A DNA stretch of 64,000 bases from Timema cristinae. Its lineage: Eukaryota > Arthropoda > Insecta > Phasmatodea > Timematidae. The position numbers were made by a program, and so were the translations under genes. The stretch is taken from NCBI GenBank assembly GCA_039000515.1, contig JBCFYV010000100.1, positions 31,174,421 through 31,238,420 of the forward strand, given 5' to 3'. The notes under the pieces were generated by a model. It saw nothing but the letters and a program-made list of their open reading frames with translations. It ran no database searches and was not told where the DNA came from. Below are positions 49,738-62,700 of this stretch, piece after piece; position 1 is the first letter of the stretch; each line of letters starts with the position of its first letter.

Positions 49738-50052
49738 TATTATTTAATATTTATTCTTGGTATTTAACGCACACTTTTTGAAAGGCTGATTATATCAGGA
49801 CACGAAAGTTTCTATGAGAAAAGGTTGAAAGGGCCTACCAATTTTGCTGGTGGGTATTTTCTCATAGGCCTATCCTCCAGGGTTATTTCACATGCCACAA
49901 TTGTCATGAGACCAATGGATTTACTTATCCTCCGAAGGAAGTTGTGCAAATAATTGTTATAGTTTAAGAAATATTCGTCGACTCTGACTGTATTGAACCC
50001 TTAAACATCGGGTCCTGAGGCAAGCACCTTACCCAAAGACCACCAAGGTCAA
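49738..50052 (-). mobile_element. SINE-D copy
   Basis: Minus orientation: tail TTGGTATTTAACGCACACTT, body GAAAGGGCCTACCAATTTTG, head ACATCGGGTCCTGAGGCAAG. Confidence 0.75.
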
Positions 50053-50284
50053 TATTAAATTATCAACTCTAGCTATAGATAACTATTTCCTACTCAGTAT
50101 TTGTTAAAATAGATACAGGGACACAACTGTGATATAAGGTCTGCACTGGTGAAGAACAACTTTTATGTAACCAAGTTTTTCAAGTGACGTTACAATGTTT
50201 TTAACGTGGTTTTATTTGTTATTTTTTGGAAGAAATGTTGCTTGAGGCCTTACTTAACATTTGCATTGTTATAGTATCTGTTTT

Positions 50285-50525
50285 GTCGTCTTCGAGAGTC
50301 TTGGGGTAGAGTTCTCATTTCAGGAACCGATGTTCGTGTGTTAAAAACCCAGCATAGATCGACGTCTTTTTGCTTGAGCGATAAAGATCAGTAGCACAAC
50401 TTCCTTCGGAGTGGAAGCAAAGCCGTCAGTCCCGTGTTGATGGTGGTATGTGAAGGGTCCCTGGGAGGTATGTAAAAATACGTACCTTTCTCGGAAAAAT
50501 TGATAGGTCCTTTCGAGCACGCTTA
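50285..50525 (+). mobile_element. SINE-D copy, tail missing
   Basis: Head GTCTTGGGGTAGAG and GTTCGTGTGTTAAAAACCCAG, body CAACTTCCTTCGGAGTGGAAG, GGTCCTTTCGAGCACGC. Confidence 0.72.
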
Positions 50526-51060
50526 AATAATACTTTATTCATCTCCTCCACTGCTTCCTTTACGCTATAGTTCCACCAGTGTGTCTTCTTTCACTTCTTC
50601 TTATAGCTTGTCCACCCACATACCTCCTATGCAGCTCCCACCAAAATAATCGTAAGCCTCTTCCATTTCACCTCTACACTTAACAACTCATCCTTGGGCA
50701 TTAAGCTTCTTGTCTTCCTAGGATCTCTTTCCTCTGTATTTCTTAGCCTACATACCCTTATTTCTCTTTAATGTCTTACTACCTTTCTCCTACATTCCTA
50801 TCCCTTTACGGCTGCCACCAACAAACATGTGGTAACTATCTAAGGACACGGTCTGCCTTTACATTTCTTCATTCATGAGAAAGTAGTCTTATCACTGACA
50901 TTTGCCCCTCATACCAACATTATCTAGTTATATTATAGATTTCTCTTTCCTTCTTATATTGGCTGTTTGTATTATTCATTTTATTTCTTGCCCATATATC
51001 GAACAACCTTCTACCCTACTAGTTTCTCTATCCCCATCCTTATTTCCCTAACACATCCTC
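50526..51060 (-). mobile_element. Possible LINE remnant
   Basis: Pyrimidine-rich plus strand. Minus-strand frames are purine-rich with Lys/Glu-rich short stretches (WVDKL, EEAYDYF), like the linker between endonuclease and reverse transcriptase of LINE ORF2. Too broken for a firm call. Confidence 0.3.
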
Positions 51061-51174
51061 AAATCCTCTTCTCTCTTCTCCTACTGTTGCGTTAAGATCC
51101 CACATTACTCACTACCCACACTCGTTTCCCATATGCTCGTCTAGAGCTTACACTGTTTGTCTCAGGTAGTTAGA

Positions 51175-53230
51175 AGCCCCGACACTTCTATATCTCAAGT
51201 GGTTGGAGCCTAAGACACTGCTATGTCTCTGGTGGTAATAGCCTAAGACACTGCTATGTCTCTGGTGGTTATAGCCTAAGACACTGCTATGTCTCTGGTG
51301 GTTATAGCCTAAGACACTGCTTTATATCTGGTGGTTATAGCCTAAGACACTGCTATGTCTCTGGTGGTAATAGCCTAAGACACTGCTATGTCTCTGGTGG
51401 TTATAGCCTAAGACACTGCTATGTCTCTGGTGGTTATAGCCTAAGACACTGCTATGTCTCTGGTGGTTATAGCCTAAGACACTGCTATGTCTCTGGTGGT
51501 TATAGCCTAAGACACTGCTTTGTCTCTGGTGGTTATAGCCTAAGACACTGCTGTGTCTCTGTTGGTTATAGCCTAAGACACTGCTATGTCTCTGGTGGTT
51601 ATAGCCTAAGACACTGCTATGTCTCTGGTGGTTATAGCCTAAGACACTGCTGTGTCTCTGGTGGTTATAGCCTAAGACACTGCTATGTCTCTGGTGGTTA
51701 TAGCCTAAGACACTGCTTTATATCTGGTGGTTATAGCCTAAGACACTGCTATGTCTCTGGTGGTAATAGCCTAAGACACTGCTATGTCTCTGGTGGTTAT
51801 AGCCTAAGACACTGCTATGTCTCTGGTGGTTATAGCCTAAGACACTGCTATGTCTCTGGTGGTTATAGCCTAAGACACTGCTATGTCTCTGGTGGTTATA
51901 GCCTAAGACACTGCTTTGTCTCTGGTGGTTATAGCCTAAGACACTGCTGTGTCTCTGTTGGTTATAGCCTAAGACACTGCTATGTCTCTGGTGGTTATAG
52001 CCTAAGACACTGCTATGTCTCTGGTGGTTATAGCCTAAGACACTGCTGTGTCTCTGGTGGTTATAGCCTAAGACACTGCTATGTCTCTGGTGGTTATAGC
52101 CTAAGACACTGCTATGTCTCTGGTGGTTATAGCCTAAGACACTGCTATGTCTCTGGTGGTTATAGCCTAAGACACTGCTATGTCTCTGGTGGTTATAGCC
52201 TAAGACACTGCTATGTCTCTGGTGGCTATAGCCCAAGACACTGCTTTGTATTTGGTGAGTATATCCTAAGACACTGCTATGTCTCTGGTGGTTATAGCCT
52301 AAGACACTGCTATGTCTCTGGTGGTTATAGCCTAAGACACTGCTGTGTCTCTGGTGGTTATAGCCTAAGACACTGCTTTGTATCTGGTGAGTAGATCCTA
52401 AGACACTGCTATGTCTCTGGTGGTTATAGCCTAAGACACTTCTATGTCTCTGGTGGTTATAGCTTAAGACACTGCTTTATATCTGGTGGTTATAGCCTAA
52501 GACACTGCTTTATATCTGGTGGTTATAGCCTAAGACAATGCTTTGTCTTTGGTGGTTATAGCCTAAGACACTGCTATGTCTCTGGTGGTTATAGCCTAAG
52601 ACACTGCTATGTCTTTGGTGGTTATAGCCTAAGACACTGCTATGTCTTTGGTGGTTATAGCCTGAGACACTGCTATGTCTCTGGTGGTTATAGCCTGAGA
52701 CACTGCTATGTCTCTGGTGGTTATAGCCTAAGACAATGCTTTATATCTGTTGAGTAGATCCTAAGACAATGCTATGTCTCTGGTGGTTATAGCCTAAGAC
52801 ACTGCTATGTCTCTGGTGGTTATAGCCTAAGACACTGCTTTGTATCTGGTTGTTATAGCCTAAGACACTGCTATGTCTTTGGTGGTTATAGCCTGAGACA
52901 CTGCTATGTCTCTGGTGGTTATAGCCTAAGACAATGCTTTGTATTTGGTGAGTAGAGCCTAAGACACTGCTGTGTCTCTGGTGGTTATAGCCTAAGACAC
53001 TGCTATGTCTCTGGTGGTTATAGCCTAAGACACTGCTTTGTATCTGGTGAGTAGATCCTAAGACACTGCTATGTCTTTGGTGGTTATAGCCTGAGACACT
53101 GCTATGTCTCTGGTGGTTATAGCCTGAGACACTGCTATGTCTCTGGTGGTTATCGCCTAAGACACTGTCATATCTAAGGTGAGTAGGGACTAAAACTGAT
53201 ATGTTTCTGTTGGGTAGAGCCTAAGACACT
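51175..53230. repeat. 33-bp minisatellite with 12-unit higher-order repeat
   Basis: About 62 units of 33 bp containing GTGGTTATAGCCTAAGACAC and TGCTATGTCTCTG. Variant units recur exactly 396 bp apart (TTTATATCTGG at 51321 and 51717; GTTGG at 51561 and 51957), so a block of 12 units was duplicated. Edges are more diverged than the centre. Because 33 is divisible by three, a frame of 172 residues of an 11-residue repeat (GYNHQRHSSVL) stays open on the minus strand; nothing suggests it is expressed. Confidence 0.96.
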
Positions 53231-54074
53231 ACAGATTGAAAGATGTGATAACTGTGTTAGGACCAACAATAAAGATTACGTTATTATTTTTAGCCAAAGA
53301 TATATATTTTATTTATAGATTTACAGACATACAGCAAATAACGCCAATGACAGTTTCAATGGTCTTGGAAAAGTGGGTTTTTGTGTAAAAATACTCTTTT
53401 TCACTGTATCCTTGATTCCTAGCCCTTAAATTGAAAGCTCGTTTGTCAAAATTGGTTCATCCATTTCCTTGTTATTTCTATAACCGGAAATGAGTATATC
53501 AAATTATATATAAGATAAGTATGCTCCTTAGCTTACTGATTTCCAGAGATTTTTGTTTAAACAGTTTAAATTCCAATATTTTGTTTTCTTTTTGTAATTA
53601 TTCAAAATACATTTTAATTTTTTCGGTCTTATTCACAATTGGTTGACTTGTTTCGTGTTGCTTATGTTTTGAGAGACACAATGAATGATTGTTGGTTTTT
53701 AGTATCAATAAAAACGTGTTCTTATTTATAAGTAAAACTATTCCAAGATTCCTATATTTAATTTGATCTCTTCAATTAAATATTCTATAATATGTCATAT
53801 TTGATATATATATTTATTTATATATTTATTTATTATAGGGTGCTGCTTAAAATTCATCTTTTGAAATATCATTGGAGTGGTGGTGCAGGAATGGGGGAAT
53901 ACGGGGGTAAATTTTACCGCCCCTAAAATTTGAAGGGGTAAATGTATCATTCTTACCCCACCCCAAAATAATATAGAAAAACTTTTAGATAATATAAAGA
54001 TCTTGTTGAGACAATATACAAAGTTCACACTAAAGTAATATAGTAAAAATAATATGTTCTTTGAGCACACACTG

Positions 54075-54262
54075 TTGGAAAACTATGATAGTGATACCAT
54101 CTACATCAGTTACTGGAGAAAGAAGTTTTTCAATGCTTGGACGTGTAAAAAAACTAGCTTCGCTTCACGATGAGGCAACGTAGACTAAATCACCTGTGTC
54201 TGCTGAATGAATATCCTGACAGGCTAAACAAACTTGAAAATGGCAAAATTCGTTAGTGGTTT
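54075..54262 (+). mobile_element. hAT transposase C-terminal remnant
   Basis: Frames give PSTSVTGERSFSMLGRVKK, then RQRRLNHLCLLNEYPDRL. This matches the hAT dimerisation domain pattern (ERSFS, then RLN and LL). One frame break separates the parts. No terminal repeats were located. Confidence 0.7.
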
Positions 54263-54442
54263 TATAGCTAGAAACGAATATAAGGCAAAGGTGTTTGGAA
54301 ACCTACTTTAATTCTCGGTGTTTCATAATTTTAAGTTGAATCACATTAGATATAATTTTTCTTAATTTGTTTTGTGTGCTTAACTATAATGTTTGGCATG
54401 ACTAAAATAAATTATAAAAATGCACAATAGGACCGTTAAATA

Positions 54443-55638
54443 CAGGTATCTCTCGCTATACGCGATCTCCCTTTACGCGTTTTCACTATAACGTGATTAA
54501 AAAATAATGCATGGTTGCTGTAATTTCGCACTTACCCTGTGTGGTGGTTCTGTGACCTTGTGCACGCACATTCCAGTGAGGACAATGATCTTTACTCTAC
54601 AGTTTGGTGTCAGGGGGGTGATATTGACAACATTGGAGATGAAGGGGCAGAAGTTAAACAGTCCTGTATGAAGGGAGTTTGGAAAAATATTTGGCCTGAA
54701 GTTTCTGATTCTCATGATTTTGATCCTGAGCACGAGCTTACCAGTTCATTACATGATATCGTTGACATAGCCAGTTTAGATTTTAGGACGTAAACCAGGA
54801 AAAGGAGGATGAATTGCTCCAATCCCCCTCAATAGACCTCACCAATAAAGAACTTCTAGATAGAGAACGGCATAAAGGATGAAGAGGAAGGGCCCTATGT
54901 TGTTGAGCTTATCAAACAAATTGTTTAATTTTTCAACCACATTGACAGTGCAATTATAATCATTGAAGATAATGATCCTAACATTGATAGATGTGCCAAA
55001 ATTGCCAGAGAAATTGAGTTCTTTGGTTTGCAAAAAAATCACTCTATAGAGAGAGGAAGTATACTGCCCACCAGTTGAGTTTTGACCATTTCATCAAAAA
55101 AGTGGAAAATTTTCAGTCCAAGGATTCAGGGCCTTCATGACAGGAAGATCTGTCAGGCAAGAACCTTCAAGAGAATAGGAGTCTTCAAGAGAACAAGAGC
55201 CTACCATCCAAGGGCCGTCAAGAGAGCAAGATATTACCGTCTCAAAGCCTTCAGTAGATCAGATTACTCTCCCAGGGCCTTCAAGAAAGTGATAATCCAG
55301 ATTTGCCAGATCCAGTTAATTTATCATGCGATTGAAGATTAACAGTAAGTGTACCTGTAGCATTGTATTAATTAGATAAATTAATTAAAAATTGCATTTG
55401 TTTACAAATTTCAGGGGATTGAAGATTGACAAAAGGTGTAGGCTACCTGTAGTATTTTACAAGTTGGATTCATTAATTTAAAAAATTGCATTTATTTACA
55501 CGTTTTAGGTTTTCATTTACTCTTTTCCTTTGGAGTAATCCTTATCTCACCAATGTTAAAATAAATTCCCTTTACGGGTTTTCGTGTTACGTGGTTATTT
55601 ATCAGAATCGATCACTCGCGTAGTGCGAGGGACAGCTG
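54443..55638 (+). mobile_element. Pogo/Tigger-like DNA transposon, decayed
   Basis: The ends CAGGTATCTCTCGC and, in reverse, CAGCTGTCCCTCGC are imperfect inverted repeats flanked by TA. The inner frame 54539-54793 gives KQSCMKGVWKNIWPEVSDS, a pattern found near the C-terminus of Tigger/jerky-type DDE transposases. Only the C-terminal part remains, with stops and an internal repeat-rich stretch at 55090-55310. About 1.2 kb. Confidence 0.78.
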
Positions 55639-56394
55639 TATTACATTTCCTTGGTCATTTTTTAATCTAAAAAAATTGGATCCCCTATAAAAGCACAGGA
55701 TTAATTTCACCCCACCTCCTAATAAAAACGTTCCTGTGTCACTACTGCATTGAGACATCCTGCTATTTTGTTTTCCTTGTTGAAAAACACGTATAAGCAA
55801 AATGTTATTAAATTAAATTTAATTTAACTGTCAAGGTCGCTACCATACATCAAAGTTTTGTAAAATTGGTCATTTTAACTTGAAGCGATCTATCTACCAG
55901 ATATTGTGACATCCTGAGCCACGAACTGTTCGTTACCTTTGCACTGTAATTTCACCTCCCGAGACCACCCCACGTCCCACACCTCTCCCATACACACTAC
56001 CTTCCCCCTTACCATTACCTTTCCCATTCAGCATTGGTTTGTAGCCAATAGGTTGAGATATTAGACGGAAGTTGCTCTTGCCACTACATGTAGCGCTCTC
56101 GTAGCATTGCATTCAAGCTATCTTATTGTTATATTTGTTTGAAAGTAAGAGGTTCTATTTATATAAAAATGAGTCTGCAATGCTATCCTTAAGTAGTAAG
56201 GTGGCTTGCGTTTAAGTTTTGCTACAACAGGTAAGGTGTATGCAGGGGAAGGTAATAAATACATTTAGAAAAACCTAAAATTTAACTATGGTATTAAGTA
56301 GAAAAGCAGGTGTTGCTACAAGAACAGCGACAAAAATATAGATGGTCGGTCAGATGTCATCAACCCTAAGCCAAAACAAACTTAAATTAAAAAA

Positions 56395-58196
56395 AAAATT
56401 ATTGTTTCACCTGTCTATTTACAACAAATTTGAGATGGATAAAAATATTTAAGATTCTGTCCAAAGTACTGCAAATGATGTCTTAGTTGTTTGGGAAAAG
56501 ACCAGGATACGCACAAAATTTAAGAAACACGTGATATACAGCATAGAAGATCTTTTAATTAAATAGCAAAGACTAAATAAAATAAGGAAAATAAAGCTTA
56601 GCTTTTGGAAGGGTTAAAACAAAGAAAACAAGGATGGCAGAAGAAACTGTAAGATCTTTTTGATATTGCCGATGCTGATTCTCTAATAATTATTCGTATT
56701 CAGGAATACAAAGGATTTCTTCTTGATTAGCGAGACAAATGACTTCCTGGCAAGATTAGGAGCATATATAAAACACTCACCAAAAAAGAATCTAATTCTG
56801 AAAAGGAAAAAGCTAATGTAAAGAGAATGCAGGATTAAGAAGAGGGGATAGTAAACTATATCAATGTGTGAACTCCAATTCAGCTCTCTTCCTCGAGTGA
56901 AGAGGAGATCGATTTATATGACAAGTTTGTTCTGCTGATCAAGATCCATAAACCTCTGAATCACCTCCAAAAGGCAAGGTAGGAAGAAACTTCTTGATGA
57001 TGATTTGGCTGTTAATATTGATGTTACAAAATTAAGTGATAGAAAAGCAGCCGTTGTACTTTTAAGTGACGATCCGTTACGATCCTTCAAAATATAATAT
57101 TAACAGTTCATCTATCCGTCGTAAAAGTGTCTACAGAAGATTGCGGAGTCTTAAGAGTGTATGTATGACCAAAGACCCCCTCACTATCCACTGGGATGGA
57201 AAATGATAGAGGATGTAACCGGAAATGAAACCATGGATCGCCTTCCAACTGTGGTATCTGGTAAGAGTGTTGATCAATTTTTCGCATTTCCAAAACTGGT
57301 TTCTGCAACAGGAGAGTCAGCAGCTTCAGAAGTTTTTGAAATAGCATTATCGTGGTAGCTTTTTGATCAAATAATATGTATGGGCTTTGACACGACTGCA
57401 GTAAATTTTGGAACAAGAAACAGGACACGTATTCTTTTGGAACACAAGATGGACACAAATGCTATGGTTATCTTGTTGTCAATATATAATGGAGACTATT
57501 CTGGAAGTGGTAGTTGTTGATGCACTTGGAAGTTCATCCAGTCCAGATAAATTATTGTTTAAAACACAATATTGAATATACTTAGTTTAAACCGGTCACT
57601 TATGATATTTATACCCTAATTGAAGTCATAATTATTATCACTGACATGATGTCGTTTACCCAGAAACAACTTGAAAAGTTCAAACCTTTAGATGACTACA
57701 CGGAATAATTACTAAACCTTACTGTGATATTATTCCTAGAAGATATTCCTGAAAAGGGAATATCATTCAGAAAACCTGCTGTACTTTTTCGTGTAAGGGT
57801 GGATGGGAAAAGCATATGAGATCAGTCCAATCATACGAAGAGAGGAGAGAAGTTAATGTGTGACATTTCCCTTTTTACAGTAATAGTTTACGTAAAATTT
57901 TGGTTCCAAGCAGCCTCAAGTTCTTTTATATCTTGAAGGTGACCTGGTGGTCTAGGGAGTAAGGTGTCAGACTTCTGTTCTGGCGGCCGGGGTTCAATCC
58001 TCGGTCCCAGCACAGATTTCCAAACCCTTCCTTCACCTCTGACAAGACATCTTGTGAATGTGGGGAATGCCCAGGCTGCCACCGTGGTTCGGATTCCGCG
58101 TTAAACTGTAGGTCCTCCATTTTCATCTCACAATCACCCTACCATTACACATTAGCGTAAGTGCGTATAGCCCGAACGGGTAGTAAGACGCGGTGC

Positions 58197-58242
<46 letters not shown>

Positions 58243-58420
58243 TTTATACCTTGAAAGCTCCAAAAAATAATAATACAAGAAAGTACATCGTAGATCAAGC
58301 TTTGTCAAAGCCGCCATGAAGAAGTTTATTGTCCACCTATTGTACCAATCAGAGGAGCTTGTTTTGTGTGCTTTTCTTAACGAATAAATTTCAGCTCCAA
58401 CAAAGTGGAAGATGGTGCAC
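56395..58420 (+). pseudogene. Decayed transposase-like gene of unclassified arthropod repeat family
   Basis: In shifting frames I read, in order: NDVLVVWEKTRIRT; a DLFDIADADSL-like stretch; HWDGKMIEDVTGNETMDRLP; TVVSGKSVDQFFAFPKLVSA; GFDTTAVNFGTRNRTRILLE; and VVVDALGSSSSPDKLLFK. These resemble a repeat-borne protein family abundant in aphids and some other invertebrates, recalled by its motifs (HWDGK, DRLP-VSG, FDTT). At least five frame changes and several stops. A SINE-A is inserted at 57938-58241, so the gene was dead or died before that. Terminal repeats not found. Confidence 0.55.
57938..58241 (+). mobile_element. SINE-A, nested in the decayed transposase-like gene
   Basis: Target-site duplication TTTTATATCTTGAA (57924-57937) and TTTTATACCTTGAA (58242-58255). 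Complete head, body (small deletion near 58017), hairpin tail and TAA tract. Confidence 0.92.
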
Positions 58421-58994
58421 AACTCGTACGATAAAGGAATGAAAAGTCAACTGAAACGTATATGTACCACAAATGAAGAAAACAACAGTACTTGTTTTTA
58501 TTGGTGAAACAATTCGGACACAAATACATTGAAATGAGACAATGTAGTTGGTTATCCTAATACTAATGTTTGTTTAAAACAATTTTTAAACATATTATTT
58601 TATTATATGTCTGTTAATATACATAAATATATAGATAGCTAATTTGTGCTTTCTTTGTTGTTGAGAATATCAAATTTCAAATATTAATAGTGAGCCCCAA
58701 CCTTATCTGAAAATTATATATTTTTTTAAATTATGTATTACTGTTTTATGAATATAAACACAGTGGCAGGGTGCCTCCTCAACAAAAATTCTTTTTTGGG
58801 TCAAATAAGCAGCACCCTTATCATGACCTTGTCATGGATAATTCCTGAAAAAGTTTCAATGTCTATAAAGTAACCAGACTTTGCCTATTATTGTCAAACC
58901 AAACAATCAAAAAAACCACAGCCCAATGTTCAATGTTACCATGACAACCATTTCATATTTTTCAACGTATTCAAAATTTATTTCTAAAACAAAG

Positions 58995-59043
58995 TGAATA
59001 AAATTCCCAGTAAATAAAATTCCCAGTACAAATAAAATTCCCA
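58995..59043 (+). repeat. Short tandem repeat before the aminopeptidase start
   Basis: AATAAAATTCCCAG occurs three times (near 58998, 59014, 59031) and ends 8 bp before the ATG at 59051. It probably lies in the 5' untranslated region. Confidence 0.7.
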
Positions 59044-59050
59044 GCTCAAG

Positions 59051-59783
59051 ATGAGGACGGCAGTAAAAAGATTGGTGCGGCTCGTTAACTTTCGCCCCAA
59101 CAGCACCAACACGAACCCCATTGCATACACCAATATCAATTCAAACACCAACGTAAACAACTCAAACCATATAAACAATGCTACTAACGCAAGCAACTCA
59201 AGCGACCCAAACAACGCTGCATCTTGCTACAAGACAGGCTCTGCAAACAACGGAAAAGGTCTAGTTTTAGGTGTGTGGTCGGGTAAAGACGTCCACAACG
59301 GGGTCAAAATGACTGACGTTGGAAAGGAAATCAACAGCCAGACGAGAGGTCTCCTCATGGATATTCTAAAGACAGCATCTATTCCGAAACAAGGTGACAT
59401 AAGGGTCTTACACGGGTTACATCCAGAGTTCAACTCCATAGCCGTGGTCGGACTCGGTGGTCAGTGTTCAGGTTACAATGTAGTAGAGGATATCGACGAG
59501 CGTAAGGAGGCGGCCAGGATTGCTTCTGCCGTCGGTTGCTGCGAGCTACAAACCCTCGGAATGAGAGAGATTGAGGTAGAGGACTTCAGCGGGTTGGCCG
59601 AGTCGGCTGCTGAAGGCTCAATACTGGGGACGTACGTGTTCCAAGAGTTCAAGAATCTGGACCATAGGTTGAGTGTTCCGGTCCTACAGCCCTACGATCT
59701 CTGCTCTAACTGGGAACAGTGGAGAATTGGGCTCGTGAAGGCTTCGGCGCAGAACTATGCTCGTCATCTCATGGATATGCCAG
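59051..59783 (+). CDS. M17 aminopeptidase paralogue, exon 1
   Basis: Encodes about 244 residues: putative presequence, Asn-rich insert, N-terminal domain (DIRVLHGLHPEFNSIAVVGL) and linker ending QNYARHLMDMPG. Donor GTAGAA at 59784. ATG chosen because it starts the basic presequence; no good acceptor lies just upstream. Confidence 0.9.
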
Positions 59784-62700
59784 GTAGAACACTAATATCT
59801 TAGTTGATTTTTTACACTAAATCGATATGGATCAATGTCACCAGAACGTCTATTGACCGGTGGAGGGAGGAAATATGACAATATGTCCATGTAAATTTAG
59901 GTTGAGTAAAAAAAAAGCATGGGTATAGAATGCAAACATAACTACCACTGAGTCACTATTTGACAGGAATGTAGGCTTTATGTCGTGTTTAGCTTAAGCC
60001 AGTTATTCTTAAAGGCTTAGATGTATGCATGATTTCATATTCATTATATATAATATATATATCCTTAGTTATAAGAAACTAGCTTTTTCAATTTAACATT
60101 CAATACTAAATATGGATTTAATCAAACAAAAACGGAAATAATTTTAAAAAATAATTACAAAATGGTTTCATACTTCTACTCTAATCAACTTCATCAGCCC
60201 TACTCAGTTATTAAAATTAAATGCGCATATTCAGGACGTGTAGTGGGAGTTAAGTAAAAAAAAAACTTTTTTCTAGCTAAATTTTTGGATTTAACCTTTA
60301 ATAAAACTTATGTTTAACATAGATAAACTTTTAAAAGTTTTTAATTACCAATATTGAACATCTAAGGTAGCCTTCGGAAACTTAGGGCCTACTGATTGGC
60401 CCGTGAAAGATTTAGCAAACAAACAATTGTATTCATAAAGTGGACAACTAGCTAATTACTATGTGAGAAATATAAAGTTGAAACATTTCTCTCAACATGT
60501 GTTCTAAACTGGCCAACCAGTCTTTTTAAACCCACACAACCCACGATATATATATATATACGTTTGCTGACCCCGGTTCTATAAGGAGGCCTTCTTGAAA
60601 TATATTTGGTTGTTGATGACGTCTTGATTGGAGTTTTAATACTCGTTGTGTTAAACACTTTAAACACTTATTGGTGTAAATTGCCCACCAAATATATCCT
60701 TCACAAAACTGAAGGCTGGGATTGACCCATTTTATTTTAATTTGCTTGTATTATTTACTTTACTTTAAATTGTATTTATGATCAATAGGACTGAAAATAT
60801 TTTACTATTATCATATGTTCCATAACCAATCAGATATGCTAGTTCTGAAACGGCCTCGTCCGACAAGTAATAGGCCTTTTTTTTACGCGCTAGAGGAGGA
60901 AAGTAGAGTGAAAGTATTGTTAAAGTAGAAAAAAAAAGTTGTGAAGTGAAATAAAAACAAATCAAATAGGATTTCTATGTCCCATGAAACAACATTTTTA
61001 AAATAATATCGATTTAAGTTATTTCTTTTATTTTTTTACAAGAACACAATTATAGTTCTAACTATGCAACATGTTTCATTTAGGAACAAAAATTAATCTT
61101 TGTGTCTCTAGAAACTCTTTATATGTTTACTAGCCAGGCCTTCAATATTGGTGTATTTTATATGCAAGTTAAGGAAATAATCCAGATAGATTATACATGA
61201 AGGTTGATATTCGATTCACGTCTTAGATTTCTGAAGAGCAATAGTCTTGTGACTGGTGAAGCCACAAATATTAAAATAGCTTCCCTTCTAGAAAGAAACT
61301 TTGAGATGTGCTTATAAGCTCACTAATTCAATTTATGAAGATGGAATTATCTTCCTTACGGATACAGCCATCCCTGACATATTTCCATTTATCATTTTAG
61401 AAAACATTCTAAATTCAAAATTCAAAATTACGTAAGGAGTAGAAATGATATGGTTAAGACTTAGAAACCCACAACATCTATGTCGTAACAGTAACTTGTG
61501 TCCCGCACGACGACTTTGGGCCATGAATATGGTATTTTATACCGAAACATGTCGGCCAGAATTTAATCGGTTTTTTTTAAACGCTGATTACTTAACCCAA
61601 GGAGTATGGGACAGAACAACATTAAGACTTGGATTCTCATTTATCGTTGCCTTTCGCTCTAAAACTTTTATCACAATATGTTCTAACTTAAAGATACTAT
61701 TCTCTCAAAGTTTGATTCCATTTAACAACGATCTCCATTGTATAGACTTTAACTGTGTGTAATTTTATAAGTTTTTGTGCTGATAGTAATTATTTTAATA
61801 GGTTTTTTATGTGTTTATTTTGACAGATGGTCACCAATTGGCTTAATATCTTTGTTATATGCATGATTTATTTTAATATACCAATTTGTTCATTTTTATC
61901 TCACTTATCTCATGCTTGTTGTATCATTGGTTAACGTGTTTTTCACTATTTAAATATAATCATTGTGAACTTGAGATTAATTTTAATATTATTTTCTAAT
62001 AATTCTTCTATTTATTCAGCCTATCACCTTTATATTGGAATCTTAAGTGGGGTTTCTAAGTCTGAACCATATATTTCCATTTGTTTGAAAATGACAGCTG
62101 GACACGTGAATTATTCTTATTCTTCTTTTATTATTATTATTATATTATTATTATTAGCACTGCGTCTTACTACCCGTTCGGGTTATACGCACTTACACTA
62201 ATGTGTAATGTAGGGTGATTGTGAGATGAAATGAAGGACCTACAGTTTAACGTGGAATCCGAACCACGGTGGCGGCCTGGCATTCCACACATTCACAAGT
62301 TGTGATTAATTCACGTCTTGTCAGAGGTGACACGTGAATCGAGCCTGGGACTTTTGGATTGGTGTACCAATGTTCTACCCCTAAGCTATCCAGAATTTGT
62401 CTCGTGATTAAATTCATTATTCATTCATTGTTTAAGGAAGAATAACCTTGAACACTTTAATAATCCAGGATAAATCAGTTGTAGGACATTGGTGCGCTTA
62501 GTTAAGAGTCCCGGGTTCGATTCTCACATCCATTAGACTTGTTCAACCATTTTAAATATCATTACATTTTGCCTAATCCTTAATATAGTTTGACCTAATT
62601 AACTTGAGCCTCTTTTTAACGTTGCTATTAAAAAAAAAGATAGGCAATTATATGGGGCTACAAATTAATGTATGGGGCTGTAATTTAGTATAACTAGACA

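Noticed and set aside
51718..52236. 172-residue open frame with 11-residue repeats on the minus strand
   Set aside because: It follows from a 33-bp tandem repeat without stops. It has no start context, conserved flanks or codon bias, so it is listed as a repeat only.
59051..59240. Asn-x-Ser/Thr sites in the aminopeptidase N-terminus as glycosylation signals
   Set aside because: There is no signal peptide, and the basic start suggests mitochondrial or cytosolic location, so the sites are a by-product of Asn richness.
61445..61762. 105-residue forward frame in the aminopeptidase intron
   Set aside because: No motif, signal peptide or splice context recognised; probably chance.
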